This document shows positions 54,301 through 62,853 of a DNA stretch of 64,000 bases, one piece after another. The translations under genes and the position numbers were made by a program. The notes under the pieces were generated by a model. That model ran no database searches. It saw only the letters and a program-made list of their open reading frames with translations, and had not been told where the DNA came from. Numbering within the stretch: the first letter of the stretch is position 1; each line of letters begins with the position of its first letter. Location: positions 561,724 through 625,723 of the forward strand of contig JADJMO010000004.1 in NCBI GenBank assembly GCA_016709545.1. The letters are read 5' to 3'. The DNA comes from Myxococcales bacterium (lineage in GTDB: Bacteria; Myxococcota_A; Polyangia; Polyangiales; JADJMO01).

Positions 54301-56301
54301 GTCGGCCAGCACCTGGGCCGCGTCGCTCGGACGGTCCAGCGCCGCGAGCGCGCGGGTCAGGCTCGCGACGGTGTCGCCCGCGGCGACCTCGCCGAGGGTC
54401 TGCACGGCAGCCTCGCGCGCAGGCTCGTCCTCCTTGCGCGCCGCGCGCATGGCGCGGGCCACGGCGAAGGCGACCGCCGGGTCCTCTTCGGTGCTCGCGG
54501 CCAGCGTGCGCAGCAGGGCATCGCCTGCGTCGTCACCACCGAGCGCCAGGCGTACGGTCTCGACGAGGCGCCGGCGAGGAGCGTCCTCGGCGATGGCGTC
54601 GAACACCGCGCGGGCGGCAGCGCGATCACCACGCGCGAGGGCCGCGCGGGCGCGGTCGAAATCGGCGTCGCTGATCTCGACGGGGTTGGTGGCGCGGGCG
54701 CGGACCTTCTCGGTGGCCTTGGTGAAGCCGTCGTCCTCGCCACCACCGGGGGCCAGGGCGCCGGCGAGGGCGCGTTCGAGGCGGGCGAGGTGCAACGGGT
54801 CGGCGCTGGTGGCGAGCTCGAGGGTGGCGCGCGCAGCCGGCAGGTCTCCTGCGAAGAGGACGAGCGAGGCCGCGGCGACGAAGAGACCCCGCGTGCGGCC
54901 CTCGGGCGTGGGCCGCGAGAGGGCGTCTTGCGTGAGCAGATCGGCGAGCCGCTTCGGGTCGGAGCCGTCGAGGAGGAGATCCGTGAGGAGGGTCTTCGGC
55001 AGGACGGCCGTGGGCGCGTTCTGGTTCTCTTCGCCGCTGGCGACGCCCGAGGTCTCGAGCATCTTGGCGCAGGCCTCGATCACTCCGTCGCGATCGCCGC
55101 GGCTCAACGCGGCCTCGGCCACGGTGAACCAGAGCTGCGGCGCGAGCTCCGGGCGGGCGCTGCGCTCGATCAGCTCGCGGGCGCCGACGCCGGCGCGCTC
55201 GATGTCGCCGAGGCGCACCGCGGCCGCGATGCGGGCCAGCTGCGGCATGGTCGCCGTGGGGTCGACCTGGATGGCGCGGTCGAGCGCGGAGAGCTCGTCC
55301 TCGATGCGACCGACGCTGCGGTACGCCGACGCCGCGCGCACGAAGGCGTCCGAGGCGACGCCGCCGCGACGCAGCGCGCGCGGGACGCCACGGCCACGCG
55401 CCGACGGCGGATCCTCGAGCGACTCGAGGATGATGTCGCCGCGCTGGGCGAGGGTCCACGCCTCGCGATCGCTGCGCTCGGACTTGCGGGCCAGGCGCTC
55501 GCCGACCTCGCAGGCGTGGAACGCCGCCTCGTCGGGGGAGGTGATGACCTCGGTGAGCACGTCGAGCGCGTCGTCGACGTCGCCGTCGGCGGCGCGGAGC
55601 TCGGCGAGATCCACGCGCAGGAGCGCGGCCCAGCGTGGATCGCCGGAGAGCTCGACGCGGCGCGCGAGCGCGGACTTGCGCGCGTCGGCGTCGCCGCGGA
55701 GCGCGGCCTCGATCTCCATCATCAGCCAGGCGGTCGCGTCGGCCGGGTCGGCGTCGAGCGCTTGCTCGAGGTGCTGGCGCGCCTCTTCGCGGTCCCCGCG
55801 GACGTCGGCCGCGTCGGCCGCGCGCGCGCGGAACGCCCGCGCCCGCTCCTCGGTCGTGTCGGCCGAGCGCGACAGGCTGTCGAGGACGCGACCCAGGTTC
55901 TTGAGCGAGCGTCGACGCTCGAGGATCCGCACGAGCGCCTCGAGCGGCTCCCGGAAGCCGGCGTCGAGGTTGTAGGCCGCGAGGTACTCGCGCGCGGCCC
56001 CGAGCTCGTCGCCCGCGACGCGCTCCTCGAGCTCCGCGGCCTCGTGGAGCAGCACGGCCTTGCGGGCCGGGTCTTCGGTCGCGTCGGCCTCGGTGCGCAG
56101 GCGCTGGATCATGTCCGGACCCGCGGCCGCGGGGATGGACGCGCCGCCTTCGAGCGGAGGTGGATCAGCCAGGCCTGGCGCGTGCGCGTGCCCAGCCGCT
56201 TCCGCAGAGGAAGCAGTGCTCGTCGCGTCTTCGAGTGCGTCGGTGAGATCTTCCGTACCCGGGGGGAGATCGGGTGCGGACACGTCTTCGGATTCGGCCA
56301 T
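51313..56301 (-). CDS. Giant TPR-repeat protein B
   Basis: 1662 residues, starting ATG at 56301 (MAESEDVSAPDLPPGTEDL). N-terminal 60 residues are disordered; the remainder is mainly TPR-like helices with Ala/Leu/Tyr/Asp-Pro repeats (LEQALDADPADATAWLMME, LDRAIQVDPTATMPQLAR, ALDNVTMLEPDHVGALALS). The C-terminal 250 residues (VYVTPKDPQLVQGVPAEMPA, VLRELFAITRGTTITLLRDD, LQKAIARKTKKLLPELAQAV) share layout with protein A. The two giants face the same way, separated by 36 bases, and look like an ancient duplication. No signal peptide or catalytic motif. Confidence 0.8.
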   Translation of the reverse strand: MAESEDVSAPDLPPGTEDLTDALEDATSTASSAEAAGHAHAPGLADPPPLEGGASIPAAAGPDMIQRLRTEADATEDPARKAVLLHEAAELEERVAGDELGAAREYLAAYNLDAGFREPLEALVRILERRRSLKNLGRVLDSLSRSADTTEERARAFRARAADAADVRGDREEARQHLEQALDADPADATAWLMMEIEAALRGDADARKSALARRVELSGDPRWAALLRVDLAELRAADGDVDDALDVLTEVITSPDEAAFHACEVGERLARKSERSDREAWTLAQRGDIILESLEDPPSARGRGVPRALRRGGVASDAFVRAASAYRSVGRIEDELSALDRAIQVDPTATMPQLARIAAAVRLGDIERAGVGARELIERSARPELAPQLWFTVAEAALSRGDRDGVIEACAKMLETSGVASGEENQNAPTAVLPKTLLTDLLLDGSDPKRLADLLTQDALSRPTPEGRTRGLFVAAASLVLFAGDLPAARATLELATSADPLHLARLERALAGALAPGGGEDDGFTKATEKVRARATNPVEISDADFDRARAALARGDRAAARAVFDAIAEDAPRRRLVETVRLALGGDDAGDALLRTLAASTEEDPAVAFAVARAMRAARKEDEPAREAAVQTLGEVAAGDTVASLTRALAALDRPSDAAQVLADLAASATEPRARDALRIAAGLLHARAGKVEEALEAIQGLETEADKALAATRAVWQRYVARNDEEAHRAALETTGREVFVSGGWSALERVTVRLAHPEADADGPSIDQLLAELAEPGAEGGDPALVQAGILLRAYWPDDRASPDTKQAGLAALAKHSKDAGRWVARSELRSAMEQDDPVAIIATAEKWLAEGGGVPAALEALLGADAATDTEAEIRARLALARALDAAATPLEGAVSEPRAAAADYLRLGAAMTAHVAGLPRFTLRTLSSADPDLVTAAALAEAELAPPGADPVRREHALRGLTPVIEGASATLHEMAAWSALAREDHESARALFARALELFSLAGEEPRSTIEGALETELLAAGGNVSPEWAELVERLATLAEKRGNLAEAVDLWERVGHAWWDRLANPERGELALSEAFTRDRSRRAAFDRVFRAVRSRKEDDRLLEVVSMRLESTDDPPEMAKLFWERARVLRAKGDRENALAALDNVTMLEPDHVGALALSAEIHVGRQAYAEAASALDRLSRQPVPVQQKVGAGLGAADLYEQRLDAPAKALDVLVALDKAGISDVAIHERIARAAARAESWVAATTYLTKLVSERVEADGRVEAARLCAAIYRDRLDDPQAGVPVLVAWLREVPEDPDAIEQLLDAAPAVSQVQATLQASFAAARAILQQNPADVRYARIVARIAALTGNGDLHQLALSVVSAMGAATPAEAATDAALSGRLPSAPSMAFDDAMRTRLVAPEETGPILDLFRVMGPTIAEALGPTLDALDVGRRERLDPRAQNPLRNEIAAWAGAVGIAELEVYVTPKDPQLVQGVPAEMPAIVIGSGVKSPLSLTDRARVLRELFAITRGTTITLLRDDVTVAAIIVASCAIGEVSLQTPPYAVLAETQRLLQKAIARKTKKLLPELAQAVSRKLGGGGDLRTFRSYALKTLDRAAVLAAGSPAASLSGIVGEGARPEKIAADTRAQAMLRFVWTDDYLALRKQLGLSIG

Positions 56302-56339
56302 CCAGGGAAAGCCTCGAGGCTCGGGAGACCACAGCGGGA

Positions 56340-56356
56340 GTGGCGATATGCGCCAC
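56340..56356. promoter_or_regulatory. Inverted repeat in divergent promoter region (giant TPR B / panB)
   Basis: GTGGCG (56340-56345) and CGCCAC (56351-56356) with a 5-base spacer, a symmetric 6-5-6 site typical of operators. It lies 39 bases upstream of the B start and about 100 bases upstream of panB. Confidence 0.35.
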
Positions 56357-56458
56357 GGGGACCGAGGTTACGCGGGTCCCGGGCGCGATTCCATTGGTAC
56401 GTGCTAGTCTGCTCTCAGGCGCGGACCGGTGGTGAACCGGCTGCGACCTGGAGGCACC

Positions 56459-57324
<866 letters not shown>

Positions 57325-57328
<4 letters not shown>

Positions 57329-57723
57329 ACCCCCGGGTCGCCGGCGGAGCCATGGGCCTTGCCCTCGGCCTCGCCGGGCCGACCCCGCTGCGCTCCGTGG
57401 CGGTCGTCCTCGGCTGCAGCAGCACCGTCGTCTGCCCCGCCATCGCGGTCGCGGCGCTGCGCCTGCAGCTCCGCGGCCTGCCGACCGCCGAGTGCACCAC
57501 CACCCGCATCGACGTCCGCGACGACAGCGGCTGGAGCGAGACGGTGCACCCCCGGCTCGTCGCGGCCGGGTGCGAGGCCACGGCCGCCGTCGAGCGCAGC
57601 GGCACGTTCGCCGTCGTGGTCCGCGCGGCGGGGCGCCCCGAACACTCGTTCACCTCGGTGGCCGTGCAGACCGACCCCGACTGCGGCACGCCGATCCCGG
57701 TGACGCTCCCGGTGGACTACTGA
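57325..57723 (+). CDS. Small exported protein of unknown function
   Basis: 132 residues from GTG 57325 (overlapping panB by GTGA). Hydrophobic N-terminus (GLALGLAGPTPLRSVAVVLGC, the Cys being a possible lipobox) then an extracellular-looking domain with five Cys (AECTTTRIDV, GCEATAAVERSG, DPDCGTPIPVTLP). The start is uncertain: an in-frame ATG at 57351 gives a shorter signal. No family recognised. The stop overlaps the next start by TGATG. Confidence 0.55.
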
Positions 57724-58433
57724 TGTCCCGCTGGTGGCTCGCCTTGCTCGTAGGGTGCGGCACCGCGCCGGCGGCCACACCGCCCAAGCCGGTCGGTCTG
57801 CCGGGTCATCAGCCGCACGCGAGCGCGAACCCTCTGGTGCCGACCGACCTCGGCACCGGGTGCTTCGCGTGGTCGTCGAAGGAGCCCGCGATCGCCTGCG
57901 TGGTCGGCACCGAGTCCGATCAATCGGGGGGTGTGTGGTCGGTCGTCTTCGTCAGCGACAAGGGCGGCCGCCACCGCGTCGCGACCTGGGGTGGCATGGC
58001 CCCGCGGCCCACGCGCGTGCTCCCCGTGGCCGATCGACGACTCGTCGACGAGCGCCTCGACGGCGGCGAGTTCCGCGCGATCCCCGGCTCGTTCACCGCC
58101 ATCCCGGCCGGGCCCGCGGCCACCAAGGTCGGCGGGCTCGCCCTCCGCCTCGTGCGCGACGAGCAGCAGCACGTGAAGTGGCCCAACGGCGAGTGGGACG
58201 TGGTCGTCGACCGGCTCGAGGCCCGCTGCCCCGACCGCAAGAGCTGGCTCGTGCTCCGCGAGGCCAAGCTCGAGGGTCCGCTCGAGTCGACGGCCAAGGC
58301 GTGGGTGCTCGACGACCAGCGCATCCTCGTCCTGCACGAGGCCCGCTGGTCGATGGTCGGCGACAAGGGCGCGAGCGCGGTCGCCGTGCTGGTGGATCTG
58401 GCCGAGTGTCGCGCCTGGACTTCTGAGTTGTAG
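57723..58433 (+). CDS. Lipoprotein of unknown function
   Basis: 236 residues. Signal MSRWWLALLVGCG with lipobox LVGC, an Ala/Pro linker, then a domain of about 190 residues with few repeats (FAWSSKEPAIACVVGTESD, GVWSVVFVSDKGGRHRVA, LHEARWSMVGDKGASAVAVL). No family recognised. Translationally coupled to the preceding gene (TGATG). The poly-G tract begins 24 bases after its stop. Confidence 0.7.
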   Translation: MSRWWLALLVGCGTAPAATPPKPVGLPGHQPHASANPLVPTDLGTGCFAWSSKEPAIACVVGTESDQSGGVWSVVFVSDKGGRHRVATWGGMAPRPTRVLPVADRRLVDERLDGGEFRAIPGSFTAIPAGPAATKVGGLALRLVRDEQQHVKWPNGEWDVVVDRLEARCPDRKSWLVLREAKLEGPLESTAKAWVLDDQRILVLHEARWSMVGDKGASAVAVLVDLAECRAWTSEL

Positions 58434-58455
58434 TGCTCGGGTTCGGCGAGCGGGG

Positions 58456-58518
<63 letters not shown>

Positions 58519-58534
58519 CGGGCAGGTTGCGGGG

Positions 58535-59719
58535 TCAGGTGCCGCTGGTGCGGCGGCTCAGGTGGGCGACGGCTTCGCCGAGGCCGTCGAGGGTGAGCTC
58601 GAACATGTGGAAGATCTGGGCGATGGCCTCGGCGGTGCCGGTCCAGTAGCGCGCGGGCTCGGGGTTGAGCCACGCACTGCGGTCGAAGTGGCCGCGGAGC
58701 TCGTGCATCCAGGCGATGGCGGTGGTGTTGGTGCCGCGCCCGTAGTCGTTGTTGCCGAGGTCCCAGCTGCCGCCGATCAGCTCGGCGGGGTGCATCAGCG
58801 CGTCGCCGAGGACGACGAGCTTCCACGTGCGGTCGCAGTCGCGGAGCAGGTCGACCACGCGCACGCCCTCCTTCATCGTCGCGTCCTTGTAGACGCGCCC
58901 GTAGATGGCGTTGTGGAAGTAGTAGGTCTCGAGGCGCTTGAAGTTGGTGGCGCGCTTGGCCGCGGAGAACAGCAGCGAGACGGTGTGCGCGTGCGGGTCC
59001 ATCGAGCCGCCCACGTCCATGAGGAGCAGCACCTTCACGTTGGGCCGGCGCGGCGGGCGCATCACGATCTCGAGCTCGCCGCCCTGGCGCGCGGTCGCGT
59101 CGATGGTCTCGTCGATGTCGAGCTCCGGCTCGCCCACGTGGGCGAACGAGCGCAGCTTGCGCAGGGCCACCTCGAGCGAGCGCACGTCGAGGACGAGGTC
59201 GCTGCGGTACTCCTTGAACAGGCGCGACTCGGCCACCGCGATGGCGCTCTTGCCGCCGCCGCCGCCGATGCGGATGCCGGCCGGGTTCTGCCCGCCGGTG
59301 CCGAACGGCGAGGTGCCGCCCGAGCCGATCCAGCGGCTGCCGCCCTCGTGGCGCCCCTTCTGCTCGCGCAGGCGCTCCTCGAGCATGCGGCGGATCTCGT
59401 CGAGCGGCAGCGCCTCGAGCTTCTTGCGCTCCTCGTCGGAGAGGTGGAGCAGCTTGGCCGGGTCGGCGAGCCACTCGGCGAGCGCCTTGGTCACGTCGAC
59501 CGCCGCGCTCTCGATGCCCTTGAAGCGCTTGGCGAACGCGCGATCGAAGGCGTCGAGGTCGCCCTCGCGGTGGACGCACAGGGCCCGCGCCACGTCGTAG
59601 AAGCCGTCGAGCGACTGGTCGTGGAGGCCGAGCAACAGGGCGCGCGCGAGGGTGACGGCCTCGAGCGGACCCACCTTGAGCCCCTGGGCGCGGAGGTCCA
59701 GGACGAAGTCGACGACCAT
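58535..59719 (-). CDS. VWA-domain protein, CoxE-like
   Basis: 394 residues. An N-terminal helical region (FVLDLRAQGLKVGPLEAVTL, DEERKKLEALPLDEIRRMLE) and a C-terminal von Willebrand A domain with MIDAS motif DVGGSMDPH at residues 235-243, then DYGRGTNTTAIAWMHEL. The D-x-G-x-S form (usual D-x-S-x-S) is noted; this Gly version occurs in some CoxE-type VWA proteins, where partner MoxR-type AAA ATPases are common. No MoxR gene is in the window. ATG at 59719. The poly-G tract lies just after its stop. Confidence 0.8.
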   Translation of the reverse strand: MVVDFVLDLRAQGLKVGPLEAVTLARALLLGLHDQSLDGFYDVARALCVHREGDLDAFDRAFAKRFKGIESAAVDVTKALAEWLADPAKLLHLSDEERKKLEALPLDEIRRMLEERLREQKGRHEGGSRWIGSGGTSPFGTGGQNPAGIRIGGGGGKSAIAVAESRLFKEYRSDLVLDVRSLEVALRKLRSFAHVGEPELDIDETIDATARQGGELEIVMRPPRRPNVKVLLLMDVGGSMDPHAHTVSLLFSAAKRATNFKRLETYYFHNAIYGRVYKDATMKEGVRVVDLLRDCDRTWKLVVLGDALMHPAELIGGSWDLGNNDYGRGTNTTAIAWMHELRGHFDRSAWLNPEPARYWTGTAEAIAQIFHMFELTLDGLGEAVAHLSRRTSGT

Positions 59720-59771
59720 GGCGCTCGGTCTAGCTCGGGGCGGGCTGGCGGGCACGGCGGAGGCGCGGTAG

Positions 59772-60875
59772 ATGGGGCCCGTGACCCTCCGTGCCCCGGG
59801 CCTGCGTGCCGCTGTCCTGCTCCTCACGGCGCTCGCGCTGCCTGCGGCCTGCAACAAGAAGGCGATCGAGGCCAAGCCCGAGGCGGGCGTGGCGCCGGGC
59901 GGCCTCACCCCCGAGCAGGCTGCCAAGCCCGTCGCGCGCATCGGCGACAAGGTCATCACCCTCGGCGACTTCGCGCAGGCCCTGCAGGACATGCCCGAAT
60001 ACGAGCGCATGCGCTACCAGTCGCTCGAGCGGCGCAAGGAGCTGCTCAAGTCCATGGTCGAGGTGCACCTCCTCGCCGACGAGGCCAAGAAGCTCGGCCT
60101 CGACAAGGACCCGATCGTCCAGGAGGAGACGCGCCAGATCCTCGTCGCCTGGATGCGCGGCAAGCTGGTCAACGACCTGCCCATCCCGGCGTCGATCCCC
60201 GAGTCCGAGCTCCGCGCGTACTACGACAAGCACATCGATCTCTACCGCGAGCCCGAGCGCCGCCGCGTCTCGATGGTGCTGGTCAAGGACGAGGCCGCCG
60301 CCAAGAAGGTGCACGAGGAGGCCAAGGCGCTGCCGCCCGGGCCGCCCGGCGCCACCGGCTGGGGCGCGCTCGTGAAGAAGCACTCCGAGGACAAGCCCAA
60401 CGAGGCCCAGCAGGCGCCCGAGATGTTCGGCGACATCGGCTACGTCACCGCGCCCGCCGACACCCACGCCCAGCCGAGCCCGAAGGCCACCCCCGAGGTG
60501 CGAACCGCGGCGTTCGCGCTCAAGGAGGTGGGAGAGGTCTCGCTGCCGTTCAAGGACGCCAACGGCTGGCACGTGCTCCGCCTGCTCGCCAAGAACGCGG
60601 CGCGCGACCAGAGCTTCGCCGACGTCGAGCGCACGCTGCGGGTCCGCATCCTCCAGGAGAAGCGCGCCGCCGCCGAGAAGGCCCTCCTCGACCAGGTGAA
60701 GACCGAGGTGAAGGTCGAGATCGACGAGAAGGCGCTCTCCGAGCTGGCCGCGGATCTCGCGCTCGGGCCGGCGCCCTCCACGTCGGTGTCGTCGTCGTCG
60801 GTCTCCGGCAGCGTGTCCGGCTCGGCGTCCGCGTCGGCACCGCCTGCTCCGAGCGTCTCGGCCTCCAAGAAGTGA
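59772..60875 (+). CDS. Parvulin-type peptidyl-prolyl isomerase lipoprotein
   Basis: 367 residues. Signal LLLTALALPAACNKK with lipobox PAAC, a SurA/PrsA-like N-terminal chaperone region (ARIGDKVITLGDFAQALQDM, MRYQSLERRKELLKSMVEVH), then a parvulin domain (RRRVSMVLVKDEAAAKKVH, GWGALVKKHSEDKP, DIGYVTAPADT, EVSLPFKDANGWHVLRLL) and a Ser-rich tail. The likely role is folding envelope proteins at the inner membrane. One of two peptidyl-prolyl isomerase lipoproteins in the window, the other being the tandem FKBP. ATG 59772 is followed by a basic N-terminus (TLRAPGLRAAV). Confidence 0.9.
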   Translation: MGPVTLRAPGLRAAVLLLTALALPAACNKKAIEAKPEAGVAPGGLTPEQAAKPVARIGDKVITLGDFAQALQDMPEYERMRYQSLERRKELLKSMVEVHLLADEAKKLGLDKDPIVQEETRQILVAWMRGKLVNDLPIPASIPESELRAYYDKHIDLYREPERRRVSMVLVKDEAAAKKVHEEAKALPPGPPGATGWGALVKKHSEDKPNEAQQAPEMFGDIGYVTAPADTHAQPSPKATPEVRTAAFALKEVGEVSLPFKDANGWHVLRLLAKNAARDQSFADVERTLRVRILQEKRAAAEKALLDQVKTEVKVEIDEKALSELAADLALGPAPSTSVSSSSVSGSVSGSASASAPPAPSVSASKK

Positions 60876-60908
60876 GCGGAGCGCGCGCCGCGCCTCGAGA
60901 GAACCACC

Positions 60909-61349
60909 ATGCCCATCGCGATGCCGTTCCGCTCGGTCCAGCACGTCTACTTCGACGACCTCGACGCGCTGAACATCCTCCACAACGTGCGCTTCCTCCT
61001 GTTCATGGAGCGCGCGCGCGGCGAGCTGTTCAACCTCCTCGGCTTCCGCTGGGAGGACGACGTCAGCGTGAACCCGGACAAGTGGCACGTCGTCGCCGAG
61101 CACCAGATCAAGTACCTCGCGCCGGTGCGTGGCGAGGGCGACGTGTGTGTGGTGCTCACGCCGCGCAAGCTCGGCACCTCGAGCTTCGTGCTGCACGCGC
61201 AGGTGTCCTCGCTCGACGGCAAGATCGTCTACGCCGACGGCGAGACCCGCCTCGTGCGGCTCGATCCGACCACCAACCGGCCGTGCCCGTGGAGCCAGCG
61301 GTTCCGCGACCTCGTCGGCCGCACGATTTCCACGGCGCCCCCGGTCTAG
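60909..61349 (+). CDS. 4-hydroxybenzoyl-CoA thioesterase family protein
   Basis: 146 residues of hotdog fold. The conserved segment HVYFDDLDALNILHNVRFLL followed by MERARGELF is the 4HBT active-site pattern (Asp17 region and the His-Asn). It hydrolyses acyl-CoA or a similar thioester in the cytoplasm; the substrate is not evident. Its stop is overlapped by the convergent lipoprotein stop at 61346-61348. Confidence 0.85.
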   Translation: MPIAMPFRSVQHVYFDDLDALNILHNVRFLLFMERARGELFNLLGFRWEDDVSVNPDKWHVVAEHQIKYLAPVRGEGDVCVVLTPRKLGTSSFVLHAQVSSLDGKIVYADGETRLVRLDPTTNRPCPWSQRFRDLVGRTISTAPPV

Positions 61350-61726
61350 TAGCCGCCCATCATCACCTCGAGGGTCGCGAGGTCCCGGAGGTGGATCGGC
61401 GCGTCGTGCCCGGTTCACCTCGAGCGCGGACACCTTCGCGAGCGTGATCCCGGCGGCAGCACGAGGAAGATCTCGTCGGGGTGGGGCTTCTTCGGCTCGA
61501 CGATCACGATGCCGGCGTCCTCCAGGGCGGCGACGATCGTCGAGCGCTGGACGCTGAAGGCGGCGACCTTGTGGGGGTCGAGGACCAGCCGCGCGTCGGG
61601 GCGCCGCGCCGTCTCCGCGTCCACATCGGTCGCCGCGTCGGGCACGATCTCCGTCACCTTCGCGATCGGCTCGTGCTTGCTGCGGCAGCCGGCGAGGACC
61701 AGCGCGAGCAGGAGCGCGCGCCTCAT
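61346..61726 (-). CDS. Small lipoprotein, two compensating frameshifts
   Basis: About 126 residues. Signal MRRALLLALVLAGCRSK (lipobox LAGC). The body reads EIVPDAATDVDAETARRPDA, then STIVAALEDAGIVIVEPKKP, then HPDEIFLVLP. Beyond that the frame changes near 61440 (one base missing) and back near 61410 (one extra), giving GITLAKVSALEVNRHDAP... and stop at 61348. The net shift is zero. The ATG overlaps the stop of the amidotransferase (ATGA), so it is coupled to it. No family recognised. Confidence 0.55.
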
Positions 61727-62301
61727 CCTTCGAGCCAGTTGCGGAGCAGCTGCTTGCCGTCGACCGTGAGGATCGACTCCGGGTGGAACTGCACGCCCTC
61801 GATCGGGAGCGTGCGGTGGCGGAGGCCCATGATGGTGGGCTCCGGCAGGCCGTCGTCGGTCCACGCGGTGATCTCGAGGGCGGCCGGCAGCGTCTCGCGC
61901 TCGACGATCAGCGAGTGGTAGCGCGTCGCGATCATCGGCTCTGGGAGGCCGCGGAACACCCCCGCGCCGGCGTGGGAGATCGGCGAGGTGCGCCCGTGCA
62001 TGAGCCGCGGCGCGCGCACGACCTTGCCGCCGAACGCCTGGCCGATCGACTGGTGCCCGAGGCACACGCCGAGGATGGGCACGCGGCCCGCGAGCCGCGC
62101 GAGCACCTCGAGGCAGATGCCCGCGTCGTCGGGCGTGCAGGGGCCGGGCGAGAGCAGGATGCGCTCGGGCAGGTGTGCCGCGATCTCGTCCACGGTGCGC
62201 GCGTCGTTGCGGACGACCTCGCACTCGGCCCCGAGCTCCCCCAGGTACTGCACCAGGTTGAAGGTGAAGGAGTCGTAGTTGTCGACGACCAGCACGCCCA
62301 T
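61723..62301 (-). CDS. Anthranilate/aminodeoxychorismate synthase component II (glutamine amidotransferase)
   Basis: 192 residues of a class I glutamine amidotransferase: GVLVVDNYDSFTFNLVQYL, RILLSPGPCTPDDAGICLE, VPILGVCLGHQSIGQAFGG (nucleophile Cys), RLMHGRTSPISHAG, YHSLIVERETLP and EGVQFHPESILT. It delivers ammonia to TrpE (tryptophan) or PabB (folate); the sequence cannot separate the two roles (TrpG/PabA). No trpE, pabB or pabC lies nearby, so its partner is elsewhere. The downstream small lipoprotein is coupled by ATGA. Confidence 0.93.
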   Translation of the reverse strand: MGVLVVDNYDSFTFNLVQYLGELGAECEVVRNDARTVDEIAAHLPERILLSPGPCTPDDAGICLEVLARLAGRVPILGVCLGHQSIGQAFGGKVVRAPRLMHGRTSPISHAGAGVFRGLPEPMIATRYHSLIVERETLPAALEITAWTDDGLPEPTIMGLRHRTLPIEGVQFHPESILTVDGKQLLRNWLEG

Positions 62302-62334
62302 GCGCGGTCGCTTACCACGCAGCGCGCGGCCGGG

Positions 62335-62671
62335 TCAGGGCGCGCAGGCGGCTTCGGCGAACTCGGCGCGCGCGAGCAGGCGGTCGAGCTTCTTGCGGTC
62401 GCGGTCCTCGACGCTCACGAACTCGAGGGCCTGGCGCGCGCCGTCCGACCAGACCTGCTTGGCCCAGAGCCAGATGCGCTCGGTGATCTGCCCGCCCTCG
62501 AGCACGCCGATCTCGACCGGGTAGAACGGCCGGTCCACGCTCGGCTCGGAGACGCTCGAGCAGGAGGCCCGACTGCGACACGTCGATGGTCCGACACACG
62601 TGCGGGTAGCCGTCGATGTACTTGTTGAAGAGCAGGTCGACCCGGGTGCGCGCGGCGGTACGACGTTCCAT
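62335..62671 (-). CDS. PilZ-domain protein, one frameshift
   Basis: About 111 residues. PilZ, a c-di-GMP receptor: the N-terminal RRTAAR and the DVSQSGLLLE turn match the RxxxR and (D/N)xSxxG loop contacts. After an extra base near 62553-62556 the frame continues VSEPSVDRPFYPVEIGV...ALEFVSVEDRDRKKLD and ends at 62335. ATG 62671. A stand-alone PilZ adapter; it could modulate motility or transcription. It is divergent from the next gene. Confidence 0.85.
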
Positions 62672-62814
62672 GCGCACAGTGTAGGCCGCTGTAACCATGC
62701 TCGGGCAAGTTCTCCGACCGTCCGCTCCGTCGGTGGAAAACCTGCAAATGATCGCCGCGATCGCGTGCCCAACGAATTCCTGCGAACTCACGACAGCCCG
62801 AGGCCAACCCGGTG

Positions 62815-62844
62815 TTGACTTTCTTCGGGCAGAACAGGTACGAG
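62815..62844 (+). promoter_or_regulatory. Weak sigma-70-like promoter candidate
   Basis: TTGACT (62815-62820), 18 bases, TACGAG (62839-62844), just upstream of ATG 62854. The -10 fits poorly and the implied transcript would be nearly leaderless. Confidence 0.25.
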
Positions 62845-62853
62845 AGTCCCCCC

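Noticed and set aside
62815..62844. Strong housekeeping promoter of the last gene
   Set aside because: The -10 differs too much from consensus and the transcript would be nearly leaderless; listed only as weak.
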